Shown: positions 5,750 through 11,182 of the stretch, piece by piece
Layout of the letters: the number at the start of each line of letters is the position of its first letter
Position numbering within the stretch: the first letter of the stretch is position 1
DNA from: an uncultured Clostridia bacterium
GTDB taxonomy: Bacteria > Bacillota > Clostridia > Oscillospirales > CAG-272
Reading direction: 5' to 3'
Length of the DNA: 11,182 nucleotides
Assembly (NCBI GenBank): GCA_947627815.1
Contig: CANQXN010000046.1
Span: forward strand, 1-11,182
The notes under the pieces: generated by a model
Seen by the model: the letters and a program-made list of their open reading frames with translations, nothing else
Database searches by the model: none
What the model was told of the DNA's origin: nothing
Program-made: the position numbers and the translations under genes

Positions 5750-8368
5750 ATGAAATGGACATCGCTCAACGATTTGAGAGAAAAATTTCTTCAGTTTTTT
5801 GAATCCAAGGGCTGTCTGCGGCACAAGAGCTTTCCCCTCGTACCGCAGGGCGATAAATCGATCCTTTTGATCAACGCCGGCATGACGCCTTTGAAAAAGT
5901 TCTTCACCGGCGAGGAAGAACCGCCCCGCCATCGCATGACCACCTGTCAGAAATGCATCCGCACGCCTGACATCGACCGCGTGGGCATCACCGCCCGCCA
6001 CGGCACTTTCTTTGAAATGCTCGGCAACTTCAGTTTCGGCGACTATTTCAAGCACGAGGCCATCGCCTGGGCGTGGGAATTCTGCACCAAGGTCATCGAA
6101 CTGCCCGAAGACAAACTGTGGGTCACGGTCTACACCGAAGACGACGAGGCTTTTGACATCTGGCACAAGGAAATCGGTCTTGACCCCGCCCGCATCGTGC
6201 GTCTCGGCAAAGAAGACAACTTCTGGGAACATGGCAGCGGCCCCTGCGGCCCCTGCTCCGAGATCTATTTTGACCGGGGCGAGGCTTACGGCTGCGGCAA
6301 ACCCGACTGCAAACCGGGCTGCGACTGCGACCGATATATGGAATTCTGGAATCTGGTCTTTACCCAGTTTGACAATGACGGGCATAACAACTACACCCGC
6401 CTTGCCAAGCCCAACATCGACACCGGCATGGGGCTGGAGCGCCTCGCCTGCCTGATGCAGGGCGTCAACAACCTTTTTGAAGTGGACACGGTCAAAAACA
6501 TCATGCAGGCGGTCATCGACAAAGCCGGCGTCACTTACGGCGCCGATCACAAGAGCGATGTCTCCCTGCGCGTGATTACCGACCACATTCGCGGCTCGGT
6601 CTTTATGGTCTCGGACGGTGTGGTTCCCTCCAACGAGGGGCGGGGCTATGTCCTGCGGCGGCTGCTGCGCCGCGCCGCCCGCCACGGCCGGATGCTGGGC
6701 ATTCATGATCTCTTCTTGGCCGATCTTGCCGCCGTGGTCGCAAGAGAAAATTTCTCCGAATATCCCGAACTTACCGAAAAACTCGCCTATATTCAGAAAG
6801 TCATTTCGATCGAGGAAGAGCGCTTTGCCCAGACCGTCGATCAGGGCAGCGAAATGCTCTCGCAGATCATCGAAAAGACCAAAGCCGCGGGGCATGATGC
6901 GCTGACCAGCGAAGATGTGTTCAAGCTCTACGACACCTTCGGGTTCCCGATCGACCTCACCCGGGAAATCGCCGCCGAAAGCGGACTTGGGTTAGACGAA
7001 GAGGGCTTTACCGCCCTGATGGCCGAACAACGCGCCAGAGCGCGCGCCGCCCGCGCCAACATCAGCGGCTGGAGCAGCGCCGACACCAATTTGCTCGCCG
7101 ATTTTGCCGCCACCGAATTTTTAGGTTATGAAGCCCTGACCTGCGAGGCCACCGTGATCGGCATTCTCGCCGAAGGCATGGCAGTGGAGGCAGTCACCGA
7201 AGGCGACTTCTCCCTGATCCTTGACCGCACGGTCTTTTACGGCGAAGGGGGCGGCCAGGTGGGCGATACCGGCACCCTGACGGTAAACGGGCAGGAGCTT
7301 GCCGTATCCGACACCAAAAAGACAAACGGCGTTTATATGCACCGCGTTTCTTCCGCCGACTGCCGCGTCCGGGTGGGCGACAAAGTGACCGCCGCCGTGG
7401 ACGGCGCGCGCCGCGACGCCATCCGCCGCAACCACTCCGCCTGCCATCTCTTGCAGGCCGCGCTGCGTACGGTGCTTGGCGCGCATGTGGAGCAGGCCGG
7501 TTCCTATGTCGACGAATTCCGCTGCCGCTTTGACTTCAAACATTTCGCCGCGCTGACCCCCGACGAGCTTGCCCGGGTGGAAGCGCTGGTCAACGCCTTT
7601 ATTCTCAAAGGTTCCCCGGTGGAAACCATTGTCACCGACAGAGAGAATGCCGCGTCCTACGGCGCCATCGCGCTGTTTGGCGAAAAATACGGAAAAACGG
7701 TGCGCGTGGTGAAGATGGGCGACGACTCCTGCGAGCTTTGCGGCGGCACGCATCTTGACAACACCGCCAAAGCCGGCCTGTTCAAGATCATTTCGGAATC
7801 CTCGGTTGCCGCCGGCGTGCGCCGCATCGAAGCCGCTACCGGCTACAATGTGTTGAAGCTCATGGAAGAAAAGGAAGAAATGATCGCTTCCGCCGCCCAT
7901 GAGATGAAATTGCCAAACCCCGCCGATCTCGTGAAACGCTCCGCTCAGCTCATGGGCGAACTCAAGGACGCCAAGGCCGAGATCACAGCGCTTGAAGAAA
8001 AAATGGCAAGCGCCAAACTCGCAAGCCTCGTCTCCTCCGCCCGCCCGGTCAACGGCTTTGCGCTTGTCACCGCCAAGGTGGAAGGTGTTTCTTTGGACGC
8101 CGTCCGGACGGTCTGCGACAATCTGCGCGCCGCGAGCGGCGCGTCGGTGGCGGTCATCGCCGTTGTCAACGGCGACAGGCTGAATTTTGTGGCTTCCTGC
8201 GGCAAGGACGCCGTGGCCAAAGGCATCGCCGCCGGACGCCTTGTCAAGGAAGTCGCCGCGCTCTGCGGCGGCGGCGGCGGCGGCCGTCCCGATTTTGCCA
8301 CCGCCGGCGGCAAGGATCTTTCAAAGATCGACATGGCCCTTGCCTCTGTAGAAAGCCTGCTCGGATAA
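5750..8368 (+). CDS. alaS: Alanine--tRNA ligase
   Basis: AlaS charges tRNA-Ala with alanine and hydrolyses mischarged Ser- or Gly-tRNA-Ala. The 872-residue protein is full length with all domains. The class II core has RHGTFFEMLGNFSFGDYFK (83-101) and GMGLER (226-231). The Cys-rich insertion CGKPDCKPGCDCD (182-194) is usual in bacterial AlaS. The editing domain has the zinc ligands His562 and His566 (HSACH) and Cys664 with His668 (CGGTH). A coiled coil (about 705-760) leads to the C-Ala domain with a GGGGGGRPD motif (840-848), where the usual GGKGGG lysine is replaced by Gly. AGAGGA (5737-5742) is the ribosome binding site. Only 45 bases separate it from the upstream gene, so there is no room for a T-box leader and it is probably expressed from further upstream. 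Confidence 0.98.
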   Translation: MKWTSLNDLREKFLQFFESKGCLRHKSFPLVPQGDKSILLINAGMTPLKKFFTGEEEPPRHRMTTCQKCIRTPDIDRVGITARHGTFFEMLGNFSFGDYFKHEAIAWAWEFCTKVIELPEDKLWVTVYTEDDEAFDIWHKEIGLDPARIVRLGKEDNFWEHGSGPCGPCSEIYFDRGEAYGCGKPDCKPGCDCDRYMEFWNLVFTQFDNDGHNNYTRLAKPNIDTGMGLERLACLMQGVNNLFEVDTVKNIMQAVIDKAGVTYGADHKSDVSLRVITDHIRGSVFMVSDGVVPSNEGRGYVLRRLLRRAARHGRMLGIHDLFLADLAAVVARENFSEYPELTEKLAYIQKVISIEEERFAQTVDQGSEMLSQIIEKTKAAGHDALTSEDVFKLYDTFGFPIDLTREIAAESGLGLDEEGFTALMAEQRARARAARANISGWSSADTNLLADFAATEFLGYEALTCEATVIGILAEGMAVEAVTEGDFSLILDRTVFYGEGGGQVGDTGTLTVNGQELAVSDTKKTNGVYMHRVSSADCRVRVGDKVTAAVDGARRDAIRRNHSACHLLQAALRTVLGAHVEQAGSYVDEFRCRFDFKHFAALTPDELARVEALVNAFILKGSPVETIVTDRENAASYGAIALFGEKYGKTVRVVKMGDDSCELCGGTHLDNTAKAGLFKIISESSVAAGVRRIEAATGYNVLKLMEEKEEMIASAAHEMKLPNPADLVKRSAQLMGELKDAKAEITALEEKMASAKLASLVSSARPVNGFALVTAKVEGVSLDAVRTVCDNLRAASGASVAVIAVVNGDRLNFVASCGKDAVAKGIAAGRLVKEVAALCGGGGGGRPDFATAGGKDLSKIDMALASVESLLG

Positions 8369-8415
8369 AAGCGTTTGCTTTTACCCTACCCCCCAAAAAA
8401 AGAACGAAGAACGCC

Positions 8416-8450
8416 AAAAAGGCGGCCTGTCGGCCGCCTTTTTCTGTTTT
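8416..8450. terminator. Bidirectional intrinsic terminator between alaS and the converging operon
   Basis: AAAAAGGCGGCC (8416-8427) pairs perfectly with GGCCGCCTTTTT (8432-8443) around a TGTC loop. On the plus strand the T run is continued by CTGTTTTTT (8444-8452), making it strong. On the minus strand the five A bases read as a T run, so the same stem can stop the converging operon. The rest of the 105-base gap (8369-8473) shows nothing else. Confidence 0.88.
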
Positions 8451-8473
8451 TTATCGCTTTTTCGCGGGCTGTT

Positions 8474-9439
8474 TTAAAACCAGCCGGAAGCGCCGCCGTC
8501 ATCAAAAATAATGACATCTTTGAGGAAGGCGACCGCTTTTTCAAGACCCTCTTTGGCGGTCATCAGCCCGTCCTCATGCTCGATGGAGATAGCGCCGTTG
8601 TAGCCTGTAGCCTTGAGCATACTGATGATTTTCGTCCAGACCGCCTTGTCGTGGCCGTAGCCCACCGTGCGGAAGACCCAGGAGCGGTTCTCGATGTCGC
8701 CGTAGCTCTTGGTGTCGAGAACGCCGTTGATCGCGGTGTTTTTGGCGTCAATGAGGGTGTCTTTGGCGTGGAAATGATAGATGCAGCCCTTGAGCGCGCG
8801 AATGGCCTCCACGGGATCGATCCCCTGCCAGAAAAGGTGGGAGGGGTCAAAGTTGGCGCCGATGCAGTCGCCCACCGCCGCGCGCAGTTTCAAAAGCGAT
8901 TCGGGATTGTAGACGGCAAAGGAGGGATGCATTTCAAAGGCAAACTTGTTGATACCGTAGCCTTTGGCAAAGGCGGCAAGCTCGGTCCAATAGGGGATGA
9001 TTTTTTCCTTCCACTGCCATTCCAGCACGCGCAGGTTGTCGTCCGGCCAGGGGCAAACCACCCAGTTGGGATAGAGCGAGGTTTCGCAGTCGCCGGGGCA
9101 GCCGGAGAAGCCGGTCACCACATCCACTTCGAGTTCAGACGCGATCCGAATGGCATTGCGAAACTGCTTGTCAAAGGAGGCCGCCACCTCTTTTTGAGGA
9201 TGCAGCGGGTTGCCGTGGCAGGATATCGTGGAAATAGCAAGGCCGTGCGCCGCCACTTGCTTTTTGTACGCTTTGATCTTGTCGGGATGCCCCAACAGTT
9301 CTTCCGGCTTGAGATGCGCGTTGCCGGGATAGCCGCCGGCGCCGATCTCAATGGTTTGCACGCCCAACGATTCAAGATAGGTCAGCGCCTCTTCAAAGGT
9401 AAGGTCGCTGATAATGGGATTCATAACACCGAGTTTCAC
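8474..9439 (-). CDS. Sugar phosphate isomerase/epimerase-like TIM barrel protein
   Basis: A xylose isomerase-like (AP endonuclease family 2) TIM barrel protein of 321 residues, the last gene of the minus-strand operon. Likely metal ligands are Glu169 (FAFEMHPSF), Asp198 and His201 (NFDPSHLFW), His224 (YHFHAKD) and Glu287 (SIEHEDG), the usual pattern for this divalent-metal superfamily. Members isomerise, epimerise, dehydrate or cleave sugar derivatives; the substrate cannot be read here. I placed the start at the GTG (9437-9439), preceded by AAAGGA at 9449-9454. The frame is open up to 9523, but the extra 28 residues would run across an intrinsic terminator (9474-9516) and look nothing like a protein N-terminus. 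The neighbours suggest a keto-sugar pathway. Confidence 0.85.
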   Translation of the reverse strand: MKLGVMNPIISDLTFEEALTYLESLGVQTIEIGAGGYPGNAHLKPEELLGHPDKIKAYKKQVAAHGLAISTISCHGNPLHPQKEVAASFDKQFRNAIRIASELEVDVVTGFSGCPGDCETSLYPNWVVCPWPDDNLRVLEWQWKEKIIPYWTELAAFAKGYGINKFAFEMHPSFAVYNPESLLKLRAAVGDCIGANFDPSHLFWQGIDPVEAIRALKGCIYHFHAKDTLIDAKNTAINGVLDTKSYGDIENRSWVFRTVGYGHDKAVWTKIISMLKATGYNGAISIEHEDGLMTAKEGLEKAVAFLKDVIIFDDGGASGWF

Positions 9440-9473
9440 AGCAAAAAATCCTTTCTTTCTTTCAAAATTTCGG

Positions 9474-9516
9474 AAAAAAGGGAGCCGCCGCCTGAGAAAA
9501 TCGGACGGCGGCTCCC
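9474..9516 (-). terminator. Intrinsic terminator between two operon genes
   Basis: GGGAGCCGCCG (9480-9490) pairs perfectly over 11 bp with CGGCGGCTCCC (9506-9516), with a 15-base loop. On the minus strand the stem is followed directly by TTTTTT (complement of 9474-9479). It lies just after the stop of the upstream TIM barrel gene and 34 bases before the GTG of the downstream one. It probably reduces, rather than abolishes, expression of the last gene, because no room remains for a promoter in between. Confidence 0.85.
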
Positions 9517-9523
9517 GCAACAA

Positions 9524-10357
9524 TTACAGGCCGAGGGAAGCAAGATACTGCCGGGAGATGGCAATGGCTTCCATGGGCGGGCGGTCGGAGGACTCATCCT
9601 GCTCCACAATGACATATTCGGTGCCGGCGGCCTCACAGGCGGCGAGAATGGCGGGCATATCCTGGATGCCCATGCCGAGCGGCCGATAATCAAAGCCGGT
9701 GTCCGCCTGGCTTGCGCCCTTCTGCGCCTTGCCCTCGGTATCGATCAGGGCATATACCGGCCCCGCGCCGAGATTCTTGCAGACAAAGTCCTTGAGATGC
9801 ACCACTTCCACCCGACCGGCATATTCTTTCAGCTTGAGGGTGGGATCGATGCCGGCATAATGCACCCAGCAGGTATCAAACTGGGGATCTATGCCCTTGA
9901 CATCCCGGAAAATCCGGTCGTGGATGCAGGAACCGTCGGCAAACCGGGTGGTAAACTCAAAATCGTGGTTGTGATAGAGCAGTTTCATGCCGTTTTTGGC
10001 AAGCAGCGCCGCCATGGCATTCCACTTGGCCGCAACTTCCGCCCAAACGGCATCGTCCGCCAATTTGGCTTTATCAAACCAGGGGATCACCACAAACTTG
10101 ACGCCGAATCCTTTGAGAAAATCGATGCCCACCTGGGGGTCTTCGTCGAAAAACTCGAGTCCCTGATGCACCGAGATGCATTTGAGGCCGTATTTGTCGA
10201 GCAGCGCCTTGATTTCGGCGGAGGTTCTGCCGAAATAGCCGGCAAACTCCACATATTCATAGCCCATGGCGGCCACTTTGGCCAGGGTCGCTTCCATGTC
10301 TTTTTCCATGTCGCCCCGCACGCTGTAGAGCTGGACGCCAACTTTAAACTGTTTCAT
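9524..10357 (-). CDS. Sugar phosphate isomerase/epimerase (IolE/IolI-like TIM barrel)
   Basis: This 277-residue protein is a compact member of the xylose isomerase-like TIM barrel superfamily. It begins with VGVQLYSVRGDMEKD (6-20), the usual start for this group. Metal-site candidates are HNHDFEF (129-135), Asp161 (QFDTCWVHYAG), His187 (VVHLKD) and Glu252 (IVEQD), with a conserved RPLGMG loop (225-230). Relatives include inosose dehydratases, inosose isomerases and keto-sugar enzymes. The ATG at 10357 has an AGGAG (about 10360-10364) and is 26 bases after the oxidoreductase stop, so they are in one operon. It is only distantly similar to the next gene of the same superfamily, so the pair is not a recent duplication. 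The substrate is unknown. Confidence 0.88.
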   Translation of the reverse strand: MKQFKVGVQLYSVRGDMEKDMEATLAKVAAMGYEYVEFAGYFGRTSAEIKALLDKYGLKCISVHQGLEFFDEDPQVGIDFLKGFGVKFVVIPWFDKAKLADDAVWAEVAAKWNAMAALLAKNGMKLLYHNHDFEFTTRFADGSCIHDRIFRDVKGIDPQFDTCWVHYAGIDPTLKLKEYAGRVEVVHLKDFVCKNLGAGPVYALIDTEGKAQKGASQADTGFDYRPLGMGIQDMPAILAACEAAGTEYVIVEQDESSDRPPMEAIAISRQYLASLGL

Positions 10358-10383
10358 TTCTCCTGTCCTCCCGATGACTTGTT

Positions 10384-11182
10384 TCAGATTTCGGGGATTT
10401 CGACGGTGATTTCGTGACCCAGCCGGCTGGACTTCACGATACCGTCAATGATGGCCTGGTTGATGATGATCTGGGAAGAAGGCACCGGCGCCGGGCCGCC
10501 GTTCTTGCAGGCGTTGAGGAAGGAACGCAGTTTCTGATAGAAGCAGCCCCGAGAGTGATCGTGAAGGATCGGGATCTCGGTGACAACATCTTTGCCGCAG
10601 ACCTCATGATAAATCTTCATGGGGCCGCCCACGGTGCCGTTCCAGCATTCGGTGGAAGGAATGCGCAAAGAGCCTTTAGTACCCATGATGATGGTATCAC
10701 CGGGGGTGTCGAGATGCATCGCCCAAGCGATACGGAAGTCGAGAATGATGCCGCCTTCCAAACGGACAAAGCCGGCGGCGAAATCCTCCACGGAAAAGAC
10801 ATCGGCATATTCCGCCGGTTTGTTTTCCGAAGTCCAGTAGACGGGATTCTTGCCGAAATAATCGGATTTATAGCCCGTGATGGTCAAGGGCTTGGGATAG
10901 CCGATAGCGTTTAACACCATGTCGAGAGAATAGCAACCGATGTCGCCCATGGCGCCGACGCCGGCGGTTTCATCGGCAATGAAGGAAGTGCCGTAAGGCG
11001 CGGGGATGCCACGGGTGCGGCCGCCGCCGGTCTGAATGTAATAAATCTTGCCCAATTCGCCCGACTGCACGATCTTCTTGATCATCTGCATATTGGGGTC
11101 AAAGCGGGGCTGGAAGCCGATGGAAAGCACCTTGCCGCTTTCCTTTTCCGCCTTGCAGATTTCCACCGCCTCATCGAGCGTC
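10384..11182 (-). CDS. Gfo/Idh/MocA family oxidoreductase, N-terminus outside the window
   Basis: This is the C-terminal two thirds of an NAD(P)-dependent sugar or polyol dehydrogenase of the Gfo/Idh/MocA family. The frame stays open to the window edge (TLDEAVEICKAEK is read from 11181), so the Rossmann GxGxxG region and the EKP catalytic lysine lie outside. The nominal start at 11166 is internal. Visible are GFQPRFDP, a region around AGVGAMGDIGCYSLD, where the active-site D-x-G-x-H pattern reads D-I-G-C-Y, and GTKGSLRIP in the C-terminal sheet. A tyrosine in place of His at that position occurs in glucose-fructose oxidoreductase-like members. It is the first visible gene of an operon with two TIM barrel isomerases. 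Any promoter is beyond the window. Confidence 0.9.
   Translation of the reverse strand, partial: TLDEAVEICKAEKESGKVLSIGFQPRFDPNMQMIKKIVQSGELGKIYYIQTGGGRTRGIPAPYGTSFIADETAGVGAMGDIGCYSLDMVLNAIGYPKPLTITGYKSDYFGKNPVYWTSENKPAEYADVFSVEDFAAGFVRLEGGIILDFRIAWAMHLDTPGDTIIMGTKGSLRIPSTECWNGTVGGPMKIYHEVCGKDVVTEIPILHDHSRGCFYQKLRSFLNACKNGGPAPVPSSQIIINQAIIDGIVKSSRLGHEITVEIPEI

Noticed and set aside
5720..6895. A 391-residue open frame on the minus strand
   Set aside because: It is antisense to alaS, whose motifs are unmistakable, and has no recognisable domain or ribosome binding site.
8375..10417. A 680-residue open frame on the plus strand
   Set aside because: It runs antisense to two well-recognised TIM barrel genes and across the alaS terminator, has no family-like motifs, and arises from GC-rich codon bias on the opposite strand.

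Overview
The window looks like a chromosomal segment of a GC-rich Firmicute, most likely a Clostridia (Oscillospirales-like) gut or rumen genome. Evidence: the gene order DUF512 protein, der, plsY; a zinc-type ribosomal protein L28; a DUF6873 protein; strong GGAGG ribosome binding sites; and AT-rich consensus sigma-A promoters in an otherwise GC-rich sequence. This assignment is from memory of the families, not from a search.

Left part (1-3854, + strand). Bases 1-244 carry no convincing gene. They hold a hairpin with a T tract on the minus strand (1-59), a strong intrinsic terminator on the plus strand (103-146), a short palindrome (164-179) and a perfect consensus promoter (TTGACA, 17 bases, TATAAT; 182-210). 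This promoter drives a DUF512 radical-SAM-like gene that is split into two frames near 1020, then der (ribosome assembly GTPase) and plsY (glycerol-3-phosphate acyltransferase, long version), which overlaps the end of der.

Middle part (3904-8443, + strand). A second good promoter (3904-3932) drives rpmB (L28). A perfect 10-bp hairpin follows and falls exactly on the start region of a DUF6873 GME-fold gene. That gene is coupled by an ATGA overlap to a SanA/YdcF-like DUF218 membrane protein, followed 45 bases later by alaS, which is full length and intact. A bidirectional terminator closes alaS against the converging genes.

Right part (8474-11182, - strand). An operon enters from the right edge: a Gfo/Idh/MocA oxidoreductase (N-terminus outside the window), then two different sugar-phosphate isomerase/epimerase-like TIM barrel proteins. 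An intrinsic terminator lies between the two TIM barrel genes. This is an accessory carbohydrate module. An oxidise-then-rearrange or eliminate route through a keto-sugar is a reasonable inference, but the substrate cannot be read from the sequence.

No CRISPR array, insertion sequence, rRNA or tRNA was seen. The points most worth a second look are the broken DUF512 gene, the hairpin on the DUF6873 start, the terminator inside the sugar operon, and the oxidoreductase plus two-isomerase module.
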